DNA of 64,000 bases from Pseudeuparius sepicola (Eukaryota > Arthropoda > Insecta > Coleoptera > Anthribidae). How positions within the stretch are numbered: the first letter of the stretch is position 1; every line of letters begins with the position of its first letter. The DNA lies in assembly GCA_963920635.1 (NCBI GenBank), contig OY987299.1, positions 130,445,373-130,509,372 of the forward strand. The letters run 5' to 3'. The position numbers and the translations under genes were made by a program. The notes beneath the pieces are model-generated. The model worked only from the letters and a program-made list of their open reading frames with translations. It ran no database searches and was not told where the DNA came from. Shown piece by piece: positions 47,400 through 57,230 of this stretch.

Positions 47400-48000
47400 T
47401 GTGCTTTTTAGTATATACCTACCTATTTTATTCCCATGTCAGGAGGGTGGTAAAGAAATTTAGTCAGTCATCTTGGGGCGGCCGCCATATTGGATTTAGT
47501 ATGAAGTCATTGACCTGACTATTTTCTACCTATGATACCTATTTGATACCTATGTTGGGTATCAAATAGGTAATCCGCCATCTTGGAGCGGCCGCCATAT
47601 TGAATTTAATGTGATGTCACTAACTTCATCGTTTTCTACTGTACAAGCCCTTTCATTTGATACCCATATTAAGGTTGTTGAAAAAAATATATAATCCGCC
47701 ATCTTGGAGCGGCGGCCATATTGAATGTAGTGTGATGTTACCAACTTTTTCGTTTTCTACTCTTCAAGCCCTTTCATTTGATACCCATATTAAGGGGGTT
47801 GACAAAAAATACATCATCCGCCATCTTGGAGAGGCATTTTGAAAGTATTATAATACTGAGTATTGCATATTTTATTGTCACCGGAACTAAAGGTGTATGC
47901 AAAATTTCAGCTCAATCGGATGTCAAGAAGTGGTTCTAATTCAGCTTGCAAGATTCGACCCACATATTATATACCAACAGGGCAAGTTAAATAAAAGCTT
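47400..48000 (-). repeat. ATGGCGG-rich dispersed repeat, copy 4
   Basis: The reverse of copy 1, with four sub-repeats of CCGCCATCTTGGAGCGGCSG then CCATATTGAATTTAATGTGA, TGTCAC, and TTTCATTTGATACCCATATT. It ends with ATTTCAGCTCAATCGGATGT and GAACCTT-type sequence to about 48000. Confidence 0.85.
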
Positions 48001-48505
48001 GTAAAAAGACAAATAAGTTGCAATAATCTCGTAAACAAGAGTAAAAAAATTACTCATTTAAAAAGTAGACAGAAATAAGTAGGGGGGGTTAAAGGGTACG
48101 TCATAAACATTCATAAAAAAGGACTTTGGCGCAAAGCACATTTTTTTGTAAAATATATACATGAAACCTAACTTGTTAATAAAATTTCAAGTGAAAATAC
48201 AGCGTTCGATTTAAAAAGCCTGAATAGGCCAATAATCCTACAAAATTGTTCGAATTTCACTTTAGGTTCTTTGTAAATGTGGGAAAAATAAACAAACGAA
48301 TAAATAATAAATCGGTGCTTAATTTTAACCAGAATTTTTAAGGTTATGCGAAACCCAAACCTCGAAATCCAAGCGTGGCAGAGACAGACTCATCAATCAC
48401 TACTATGCAACCAACTATAACTACAGTTCTAATTTTATTTAGTTAAAAACTCATACAACTAAATGCAGGATAGTAAAAATATGATTAAACAAAATAGAAG
48501 TATAA
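48001..48505. other. Intergenic, nothing recognised
   Basis: AT-rich with a short G run at 48081. No gene or repeat partner seen. Confidence 0.35.
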
Positions 48506-49216
48506 AATAGTTATTTATGAACCAAGGCACTGAAGAGGCCTCGGCAACTAAATTCCACATGAGTCATAAAAAGAACTTCAGTGACGAGGTACACACATAT
48601 TACATTTTTTTTAAATCGAAAAAAAAGTTTTATTAGGCAAGAAAATAATCAAAATTGATGGAAAAAGAGCGATAGTCGACCATATACAGTACTGTTTCGG
48701 GACGGTGATCCCTCATCAGTATGGCTCACCCGACTATCAATTGGTATAGACAAACGTGCCTATAGACGATGAATTTACTAATCATACGGGATCATCCGTC
48801 CATGAACCAACTGCGCGTGTCGTTGCTTGACTTTGACGATCGCTCTACCTAGGTTAAGATGACGAGGCACGGCGCTTCCCAACAGAAACTCCAAACTGCT
48901 GCTTGTTGTGCAGCCTCGGTGAAAAATATATTGATATTCAAACTTACTAAAATAGTTGTATTGAAAGATTGCGCTGCTATAGGTAACAATTTCGCAATGT
49001 GTACGAGAAGTTAAATGGGCCTTTATTGGCCGGGTTTTGAATATTTGGTCACTTTTGACGGGCGATGGCTCCGCGTCTGACGTTTGATGTTTACATCTCG
49101 CCAAGGCCTACTTCTTGAAAAAATCGTACAACAATGGGCTACTTCAGTGCCGGTCTCTGAGCTGTTAATGACGATTTTGGGACACTTCACTGCCGATTTC
49201 AAGAAAAATATACGAT
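48506..49216. mobile_element. Repeat unit U, copy 1, carrying a hammerhead ribozyme
   Basis: Matches 59087-59702 over most of its length, from TAGTTATTTATG and CAAGGCACTGAAG to CACTGCCGATTTCAAGAAAA. A segment of about 130 bp (roughly 48649-48778) with the ribozyme is present only here. CTTCAGTGCC near 49141 is the complement of GGCACTGAAG near 48526, so short inverted ends exist. No coding sequence. It may be a retrozyme or a Penelope-type terminal repeat. Confidence 0.75.
48671..48738 (-). ncRNA. Type I hammerhead self-cleaving ribozyme
   Basis: Minus strand, 5' to 3'. Stem I 5' strand: GAUAGUCG, bulge GGUGA, GCCAUA. Core CUGAUGA (plus 48713-48719). Stem II GGGA/UCCC with loop UCACCG. GAA (plus 48696-48698). 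Stem III ACAG-UA-CUGU (plus 48686-48695). Cleavage-site A17 (48685). Stem I 3' strand UAUGGU then CGACUAUC. All conserved nucleotides are present, stem I pairs 6+8 bp, and A15.1 pairs with U16.1. The GGUGA bulge is fully complementary to UCACC of loop II, as expected for the tertiary contact that speeds natural hammerheads. Predicted cut: 3' of A17. Confidence 0.9.
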
Positions 49217-50183
49217 CTAAATATGCAGGAAACTAACGTTAAAACCACGACGGAATTATACTTTTGCGGCCACTTACAGACTAATCACAACACAACTATT
49301 GTTTCCAACTAACTCGTAAACCGCATTTAATATTGACATTTCTCCGGCACATGCATGTTGGTTATAAGCTAACTGAACAATATAGGTACCTAGGTATGTA
49401 TTTAAGCGGCAGTCATCCCTATCCAGGTCATGCACGTGCATACGTGCACAAGGGTTGCATACAATAATAATTACCCCATCACCTGGGGTGCATGCAGCGT
49501 TCGCCCTGCATTTTACAAAGGTATTATTGGCATGTACAGAGAGAGGGCTTTCCAGAAAAAAACCGCTTTGTAATTTTAAAAAGAAATTCACCATCCATTA
49601 TTCAAATGGATCATTTCAGAAAACCGTAACTGCGCGGTACGCACAAGCGGCAACATAGCATGCCGGAGCGCCGAGTTACCGGGGTAATAAGGTTGATCTG
49701 CACCATGTTTTGGACTTCGGCAAAAAAATTCGCATTTTTCTTTTTAGTAGGCCTCTCCCACTGTGTGGTTAAAACTTTTACATGACTGAATCACGCTGTG
49801 CAAATATCTGGTATAGTCTAGACACGGTAAAAAGAACAATACTTTTGAGCATTTTAACAACAACTTTTGATGTTAATGATTTAGTAACTATATTAGTTTA
49901 GAAAGAAAACATTAAGTTCAAAACGCATTTCTATCATGGTGGAAGTATAATCCTTCCACCATGTTCTATCATCAAATGTCAATATTGAAGACAATTAATC
50001 TGTTTAATTGTTATTTTCCTGAAAAATAAAATAAAGAAGGAATCAAAATTAATGTTTTAAGATTTTTATTGAAATATCAAAACAAATTAATTCCAGATCT
50101 TCTTAGTTACCAACTTATGGTGCTGGAGGTTCTATAGTTAACTCGATTTCTTGTTTGTCTGTCTGAAATAATAATAATATGTA
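49217..50183. other. Intergenic, small hairpin only
   Basis: ATGGTGGAAGTATAATCCTT then CCACCAT near 49938-49964 forms a short hairpin. The 106-aa minus frame (49274-49594) shows no domain. Confidence 0.35.
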
Positions 50184-51061
50184 CAGGGTGGTTCATTATA
50201 AATTGACACCCCCCCTTAATTTGTTAGTTTTTGAGGTTAGAAAAAAAGTTTTTGACAGAAGTTTTAGATACTAATACAAAGTTTTTTGTGACGATATTAG
50301 ACCGTGTACAGTGTGTTCTAGAAAGCCGTGGCAGACATAACTTAAGTTTTTTAAATGGAACATCCTATATATTTTTGAAATCTGCTCATCAAGGCAATTA
50401 AAATGATATTAAACTTTGCGGCATTATCTTTTTCCGTTTTTGAAAAATTCCGTATTAAAATTTTATACTAAATTTATTTAACTCGAATTTGTGGATCTCG
50501 TGATAAAGATAGACGATCAATGTAATAACGAAAAATATTTGTTTTAAACAAGACAGTAACATAGTGAAACTCCAATATGTTTAGGAGCTTTTACGATTTT
50601 CCTGAAATTCTTTAATTCGAGAATATAATCAGTAAAATTTGAAAAGGCTCCTAAACATGTTGGAGTTTCACTATATTACTCTCTTGTTTAAAACAAATAT
50701 TTTTTGTTATTACATCGATCATCTATCTTTATCACGAGATCCACAAATTCGAGTTAAATAAACTTAGTATAAAATTTGAAAACGGAATTTTTCAAAAACG
50801 GAAAAAGATAATGCCACAAAGTTTAATATCATTTTAATTGCCTTGATGAGCAGATTTCAAAAATGCAAAAATATGTAGGGCGTTCCATTTAATAGGAACA
50901 TAAGTTATGTCTGCCACGGCTTTCTAGAACACACTGTACACGGTCCAATAGCGTCACAAAAAACTTTGCATTAGTATCTAAAACTTTTGTCAAAAACCTT
51001 TTTTTCTAACCTCAAAAACTAGCAAGTTAAGGGGGGTGTCAATTTATAATGAACCACCCTG
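50184..51061. mobile_element. 878-bp TACAGGGTGGTTC foldback, TA duplication
   Basis: CAGGGTGGTTCATTATAAAT on the left mirrors the right end, with TA on both sides (50182-50183 and 51062-51063). The arms pair over about 400 nt to a short centre near 50620. GTACAGTGTGTTCTAGAAAG and ATCTATCTTTATCACGAGAT are among the paired blocks. No coding remnant. Confidence 0.9.
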
Positions 51062-51063
51062 TA

Positions 51064-51399
51064 CATATCAAGTTAATATTGCATTGTCATCTAGTTTTGA
51101 GCTATGTTTAAAGTTTCAAGTCTCTAGCTCATCGAGAAATTAGTCGATTCCATAATTTCACAAAGAGACAAATAGGAGGCCAAGAAAGCGAGTCTTGACG
51201 TACCTAATGGTAAACAGCCGTTCGAATATGAACTGCAGCTATTATGTAGAAAAGCAGTAAGCACTTGACGGTGAGATACAATCATAATAATGTGCCGCAT
51301 GTGGAGCAATTAGCTGGCTTATTGTATATCGGACCATGCGATAAAGATAGATAAAACCTTGTATTGTAAAATAACTTGTAAATGGTCTCGCTTTATTTC
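51064..51399. other. Intergenic, nothing recognised
   Basis: Two overlapping minus-strand frames (51124-51309 and 51242-51559) without domain signal. Confidence 0.35.
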
Positions 51400-51660
51400 G
51401 GATTCTCCCAGCAAGCTCCTGTACGAAGATCACTTTGGCCGTGTTGATCTGTCGGTGGCCGTTGGCGGACGTCGCTCCGTCAACAATCGAAAAGCACAAA
51501 TCCGGGCGCGATTTCGTGACGCGTTTGTTTGCGGTCCGCTCACCCTGCCTGATTGGCAAACAGCGCGCCCTTCGGACGTGTGATTGGTGGGTGTGGGGCT
51601 AATAATTGTCGTCGTCGCCACTGGTGCCGCAGCCGTCGTCACCGGCAAACTTACAAAACA
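51400..51660. promoter_or_regulatory. CpG-rich patch with CCAAT-type boxes
   Basis: GC-rich, CpG-rich, with CTGATTGGCAAAC and GTGATTGGTGGG. It resembles a promoter region but has no confirmed exon. A mariner-type foldback inserted just downstream at 51692. The frames here (up to 105 aa) are open on both strands and lack domains. Confidence 0.3.
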
Positions 51661-51691
51661 GAATTGGGCAATTCTCAAGTATATGTATGTA

Positions 51692-53184
51692 CAGGGTGGT
51701 CAGATAAGAATGCAAAGTGCTGTATCTCGCAAACTATTCGTCGTAGAGACTTGCGGTACAAAATTTTTAGAATAAAGTGGCCAAGAGAAAAACCTGGAAA
51801 TTATTTTCAGATTTCCAAGATAGTCACCAGGGGGCGTAACCGCCATCTTAAACTTTTAAAGTGATTTTTCACTGAAATCCACCTAGTAATGTTACCAAAA
51901 TAATATATGCTTTTTAAAGGTAAGCTTTACTCAATGTTTGTTTACAATGTTTTTTTTTTAAATAAACAGGTGTAACTCCTAAATGACTGAACGGATTTTA
52001 ACAAACTTGGTCTCTTAATTAATTATACAAGTATACTTAGTTCAAAAAATAAAAAAAACGTGTAGGGGCATAATAATCAATGCATTTAATATGCAAGTGC
52101 AAGGTAGGCAAAATACGAAGGGTAGGCCATGAAGGAAAAACAAATGCCTAAAATCAACTTGTCAACAAATATTAAAATCCTATTCCTAACTTAAAATGTT
52201 TTTTTTTTATTAAAACTAATGCTTCCTTAAATGCTCGAACTGTCTTCCATCGCAGTCAATGCATTGTTGGAGCCGCTGATGCGTGGACATTACAGCAGCT
52301 CCAATGTTGACAAGTTGATTTTAGGCATTTGTTTTTCTTCCATGGCATACCCTTCGTATTTTGCCTACCTTGCACTTGCATATTAAATGCATTGATTATT
52401 ATGCCCCTGCACGTTTTTTTTTTTAATTTTTTGAACTAAGTATACTTTTGTATTTAAAAAATGATAAAATTATGAAAGTTTATCATTAAATCTTAAAAAA
52501 ATACAAATAGGAATAAATACCGGTGTAACAGCGTCTTTTTAAAATATTATGATAAAACTAAATTTTCTTTCTTTGATATTTTCAGCTAGGAATAGGATAT
52601 CGAGATACGGTTTTCACTATCCTATTTAGGCTCGTATTTAGGTATAATTTCACTACATTTTTATGAAAAAAAAAGTAATATTATTGCATTTATTTTTTCG
52701 AGAATTTTGCAATTTTCTGTTATTATATCAAAAAACGCGCTCTAGCGGCATCACTGAGATTTAGACATATCACGGGTAAGATGGGTTTGATGGACCAATA
52801 AATGCTTTTTCCAACGAAACCAAGTTTGTTAAAATCCGTTCAGTCATTTAGGAGTTACAGCTGTTTATTTAAAAAAACATTGAATCACTCCCCACCACTT
52901 TATTTTAACAGATATGTCAAAAAGTGTTAAACAAAAATTACTCGAATAAAGCTTACCTTTAAAAAGCGTATATTATTTTGGTAACATTACTAGGTGGATT
53001 TCAGTGAAAAATCACTCTAAAAGTTTAAGATGGCGGTTACGCCCCCTGGTGACTATCTTGGAAATCTGAAAATAATTTCCAGGTTTTTCTCTTGGCCACT
53101 TTATTCTAAAAAATTTTTACCGCAAGTCTCTACGACGAATAGTTTCCGAGATACAGCACTTTGCATTCTTATCTGACCACCCTG
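51692..53184. mobile_element. 1.5-kb TACAGGGTGGTCAG foldback with transposase tail
   Basis: CAGGGTGGTCAGATAAGAAT is mirrored at the right end, with TA on both flanks (51690-51691 and 53185-53186). The outer arms (to about 51930) and inner arms (52065-52165 with 52310-52420) pair, leaving asymmetric AT-rich stretches. CACCAGGGGGCG lies in both arms. The centre codes for the last part of a mariner-type transposase, so the element descends from an autonomous copy by deletion and inversion. Confidence 0.9.
52216..52305 (-). pseudogene. Mariner-type transposase C-terminus remnant
   Basis: Minus strand: IGAAVMSTHQRLQQCIDCDG then RQFEHLRKH and a stop (52216-52218). R-L-x-x-C-I-x-x-x-G-x-x-F-E-H-L is the typical C-terminal end of the mariner-type transposases whose DDE block is seen at 25441. 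There is no start codon and only about 30 codons are left. Confidence 0.75.
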
Positions 53185-53186
53185 TA

Positions 53187-53530
53187 CAACAAAATACTAG
53201 AGTCCTCGTTGTATTCGAGTACAGATACTCCGATACAATAATTCTGAAGTACTCAAAATTTGTAAATTTTACATTTCGCAGGAATAGACTTGTCTGGTTT
53301 CCCACCAGTCCCCCTCCCACTATCTACTAACCATTCAGCTCCCTTAGTAATAAAATAAAATTTGCTTTTGTAGACCACAGTGTCCAGAGCATGACGTCCC
53401 TGTTCACTTGATTTGATATTTGAAACCACTTTGAAAATATTTTTTGTCATACGCTCCCAAAAATAGCTATTTACGGACTCATTTAAGTCCGTAAAATGCT
53501 TCTTTTTAAAAGCTTTTATTTAACTTGCAA
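53187..53530. other. Intergenic, nothing recognised
   Basis: ATTTACGGACTCATTTAAGT with GTCCGTAAAT near 53460-53490 makes a short hairpin. No coding signal. Confidence 0.35.
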
Positions 53531-53540
53531 TGTATGTATG

Positions 53541-53570
<30 letters not shown>
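53531..53570 (+). repeat. (TGTA)n microsatellite
   Basis: Ten uninterrupted TGTA units directly before the 122-bp tandem repeats, at the place where related repeats have shorter TATG runs (18100 region). Confidence 0.95.
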
Positions 53571-53571
<1 letters not shown>

Positions 53572-53615
53572 TTTGTTCGGGTGGAATCTTGCAACTCAAT
53601 TTTGAAGCAGATATC

Positions 53616-54085
53616 TTCAACCGATCGAGCTGAAATTTTGTACACACGTTTAATTTGGATGACAATGCATGATTATATGTGTGACGTCATTCTAAATCCA
53701 ACATGGCGGATCACCCAAGATGGCGGACTAGTTAAATTTCAACCGATCGAGCTGAAATTTTGTACACACGTTTAATTTGGATGACAATGCATGATTATAT
53801 GTGTGACGTCATTCTAAATCCAACATGGCGGAACACTCAAGATGGCGGACTAGTTAAATTTCAACCGATCGAGCTGAAATTTTGTACACACGTTTAATTT
53901 GGATGACAATGCATGATTATATGTGTGACGTCATTCTAAATCCAACATGGCGGAACACTCAAGATGGCGGACTAGTTAAATTTCAACCGATCGAGCTGAA
54001 ATTTTGTACACACGTTTAATTTGGATGACAATGCATGATTATATGTGTGACGTCATTCTAAATCCAACATGGCGGAACACCCAAG
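53616..54085 (+). repeat. 122-bp tandem repeat, nearly four copies, with CRE and ATGGCGG words
   Basis: TCAACCGATCGAGCTGAAAT starts at 53616, 53739, 53861 and 53983. Each unit also holds GTGTGACGTCATTCTAAATC and AACATGGCGGA; the first three also hold CAAGATGGCGGACTAG. The units differ by only a few bases. The last breaks off after CAAGATGG. It belongs to the ATGGCGG-rich family. Confidence 0.95.
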
Positions 54086-54215
54086 ATGGTCATTAGAAGG
54101 TCTCCTCATTGAAGAGCTAGACTGTTCTAAACTAACCGGCAAATGACCTTGCAACAATGATGCGTTAACTGAGATGAATAGACTCAGACACCTGGCCAAA
54201 CTAAAAATTACAAAA

Positions 54216-54544
54216 TAAATTAAAAGTAAAAAAATATTTTTAAAAAAAGCTTTTATTTAAATGCGCTAAAAAGAATAAAATAATCTTTTCTTTTAAAACT
54301 TTTACTATCAACTTATAACGTCATTCCACAATTTATATGATATAAAAGCTTGTCGCGAGATTTAAGTTTTCAAACTAAGTAAATACCACTACTTAAATCT
54401 CGCGACAAGCTTTTATATCATATAAATTGTGGAATGACGTTATAAGTTGATAGTAAAAGTTTTAAAAGAAAAGATTATTTTATTCTTTTTAGCGCATTTA
54501 AATAAAAGCTTTTTTTAAAAATATTTTTTTACTTTTAATTTATT
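54216..54544. mobile_element. Near-perfect foldback, about 145-nt arms
   Basis: ATAAATTAAAAGTAAAAAAA on the left mirrors the right end. AGCTTGTCGCGAGATTTAA and TGGAATGACGTTATAAGTTG pair with essentially no mismatch. The loop is about 30 nt. Ends and position resemble the AAAACAAGCTT family. The high identity suggests a young copy. Confidence 0.9.
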
Positions 54545-55383
54545 CGATGAATGAATGACATGACATAATTATCAAATAAACAAACTTGTTGCTACGATAT
54601 CAATAATTTCTAAGCCAACTTTTTCGAACATTATGATTTCAAAAATTATGGAAAATTCGCAAATTTAAGCGTTCTGAAGGATTGTAAAAAGGGTATAACA
54701 AAATTTTGGGAGCGTATGACATAAAATAGTGTTTGTCACGCACGTACCTAAATGAAGTTTTTCAGGACTAATCTACTATTTCGGACTCGGAACGACGTCC
54801 GCAAACAGCATGGATTCGTCCTGAAAGACTCCATTTTAGGTACTTGTCACAAAAATATCTATTTTAGTATGTATACAAAAAAAAAGAATATTTATTTTTT
54901 AGTGGAAAGGTCCATTCGATCCATGAGTCTACAATGAGCTATGGTTGTGATTAAATTTGCCATAAAGTGGCGGGTATATATATGGCGGTATCTATCCTAA
55001 AACAAAACAGGCACACCAGATAGGAAAGCCTGTCCCCAGCAAATTGCATCGTATTTCGTGCTGGGCAAATTCTTTCCGTGAGAATAAAATAACAGTTTTT
55101 CACCTTATCTAGACGCTTATGGCGACGCAGAATGAAGTGTGCCATTGTTAGGGTAGCGTAGAACCAATGGCGCGCGGTGGTGAAGCAGGCTTTTTAAATA
55201 TATAAACACTTTTTGCTACAATAGGTTCGCGATTCTTAATGTTAATGGACAATTTGATATTGGGCATCAAGTGGACTATGTACGCTCAAAACCACCTTAG
55301 AACAACAAATAAATACATCGATGTGTCAACAAGAGTGGAGGACGACTGTTGTTGCAGCTAAAATCAAAACTTTTATGAATATT
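54545..55383. other. Intergenic, nothing recognised
   Basis: AT-rich with short frames only. It ends at the first monomer of the tandem array. Confidence 0.35.
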
Positions 55384-55481
55384 AAAAGAAATGGCTCGTG
55401 GCATATGGGACAAAATGCTTTGGTAATTGGCGAGGTAATTGGCAACACCAAACTATTCCAATATCTAATGGAAACGATGCA

Positions 55482-55530
55482 GATCACGACAGGTACCTGT
55501 TTCGGGCTTGTTGGCCCTCATCAGGCAGAC
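55482..55530 (-). ncRNA. Hammerhead ribozyme, array copy 1
   Basis: Core CUGAUGA (plus 55518-55524), stem II GGGC/GCCC with loop CAACAA, GAA (plus 55501-55503), stem III ACAGG-UA-CCUGU (plus 55489-55500), and C17 (55488). Stems II and III are perfect and the cut site is the preferred C. Stem I is weak here: about three pairs including G-U, then a mismatch. Confidence 0.75.
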
Positions 55531-56014
55531 GTAGCGCACCTCACCGAAAAACCCAGATTACGTTGGCTAAGTGGAATAGGAAATAGTACCTATAATGTGG
55601 TGAGCATTTACCATCCAACGCCATCTAGCTGGTACTGCCAAAACCAAAGCAATGTGAGTGTGTATATATCGACCGGTCGATCGACATATAAAAAGAACTC
55701 GGCAAAGCGGCGCGGCGCGGTGAAAAACCAGAAGAAGCATACATACGGGGAGCCAAAAAACTCGTTTGATTCATCACCGAGTATCTTCTAATATATAGAA
55801 ATCAACAAGGATCGAATCGTGAGTTTCAATCCTCGTGTGCTTACGTCTATAGCCAAACGATGATTAAACAAAATGAATATTTAGTGTCCCCATTATAATT
55901 TTAAAAGAAATGGCTCGTGGCATATTACGGGACAAAATGCTTTGGTAATTGGCAACACCAAATTAGTTTCCAATATCTAATGGAAATTATGTATGGGTCT
56001 TTCGGAGGTGTGCA

Positions 56015-56062
56015 GACCACGACAGGTACTTGTTTCGGGCTTGTTGGCCTCATCAGGCAGAC
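56015..56062 (-). ncRNA. Hammerhead ribozyme, array copy 2, imperfect
   Basis: The core and C17 are intact. Stem I is better than in copy 1 (four pairs, then an outer GGUG/CACC helix beyond an internal loop). One base is lost from stem II, leaving a C-C mismatch, and stem III has an A-C mismatch. Activity doubtful. Confidence 0.6.
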
Positions 56063-56542
56063 GTAGCGCACCTCACCGAAAAACCCAGATTACGTTGGCT
56101 AAGTGGAATAGGAAATAGTATAATGCGGTGAGCATTTACCATCCAACGCCATCTAGCTGGTACTGCCAAAACCAAAGTAATGTGAGTGTGTATATATCGA
56201 CCGGTCGATCGACATATAAAAAGAACTCGGCAAAGCGGCGCGGCGCGGTGAAAAACCAGAAGAAGCATACATACGGGGAGCCAAAAAACTCGTTTGATTC
56301 ATCACCGAGTATCTTCTAATATATAGAAATCAACAAGGATCGAATCGTGAGTTTCAATCCTCGTGTGCTTACGTCTATAGCCAAACGATGATTAAACAAA
56401 ATGAATATTTAGTGTCCCCATTATAATTTTAAAAGAAATGGCTCGTGGCATATTACGGGACAAAATGCTTTGGTAATTGGCAACACCAAATTAGTTTCCA
56501 ATATCTAATGGAAATTATGTATGGGTCTTTCGGAGGTGTGCA

Positions 56543-56590
56543 GACCACGACAGGTACTTGTTTCGGGCTTGTTGGCCTCATCAGGCAGAC
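56543..56590 (-). ncRNA. Hammerhead ribozyme, array copy 3, imperfect
   Basis: Identical to copy 2 in the core and in both stem defects, at +528. Confidence 0.6.
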
Positions 56591-57070
56591 GTAGCGCACC
56601 TCACCGAAAAACCCAGATTACGTTGGCTAAGTGGAATAGGAAATAGTATAATGCGGTGAGCATTTACCATCCAACGCCATCTAGCTGGTACTGCCAAAAC
56701 CAAAGTAATGCGAGTGTGTATATATCGACCGGTCGATCGACATATAAAAAGAACTCGGCAAAGCGGCGCGGCGCGGTGAAAAACCAGAAGAAGCATACAT
56801 ACGGGGAGCCAAAAAACTCGTTTGATTCATCACCGAGTATCTTCTAATATATAGAAATCAACAAGGATCGAATCGTGAGTTTCAATCCTCGTGTGCTTAC
56901 GTCTATAGCCAAACGATGATTAAGCAAAATGAATATTTAGTGTCCCCATTATAATTTTAAAAGAAATGGCTCGAGGCATATTATGGGACAAAATGCTTTG
57001 GTAATTGGCAACACCAAATTAGTTTTCAATATCTAATGGAAATTATGTATGGGTCTTTCGGAGGTGTGCA

Positions 57071-57118
57071 GACCACGACAGGTACCTGTTTCGGGCTTGT
57101 TGGCCTCATTAGGCAGAC
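57071..57118 (-). ncRNA. Hammerhead motif, array copy 4, core mutated
   Basis: Stem III is perfect again (ACAGG-UA-CCUGU), but the core reads CUAAUGA. The essential G5 is changed to A, so cleavage is not expected. Confidence 0.55.
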
Positions 57119-57230
57119 GTAGCGCACCTCACCGAAAAACCCAGATTACGTTGGCTAAGTGGAATAGGAAATAGTATAATGCGGTGAGCATTTACCATCC
57201 AACGCCATCTAGCTGGTACTGCCGAAATAT

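Larger units (their letters stand above)
55384..57223 (-). mobile_element. Retrozyme-like head-to-tail array of 528-bp monomers
   Basis: AAAAGAAATGGCTCG marks monomer starts at 55384, 55903, 56431 and 56959 (spacing 519, 528, 528); the fourth ends early at 57223. Monomers 2 and 3 are nearly identical. Every monomer has a minus-strand hammerhead core or its decayed form. Head-to-tail monomers each carrying a type I hammerhead are what retrozymes look like: RNA is cut into unit lengths, circularised, and copied back by another element's machinery. AATATTA flanks both sides (55378-55384 and 57226-57232) and may be a target duplication. The 63- and 71-aa frames repeat only because the DNA does. 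Confidence 0.75.

Noticed and set aside
53616..54085. CRISPR-like array
   Set aside because: The 122-bp units are continuous tandem repeats without unique spacers, in a eukaryotic setting.
55321..55791. 156-aa frame in the tandem array and its 63- and 71-aa repeats
   Set aside because: It recurs because the DNA is repeated. No domain is seen and the frame is truncated by small differences between monomers.
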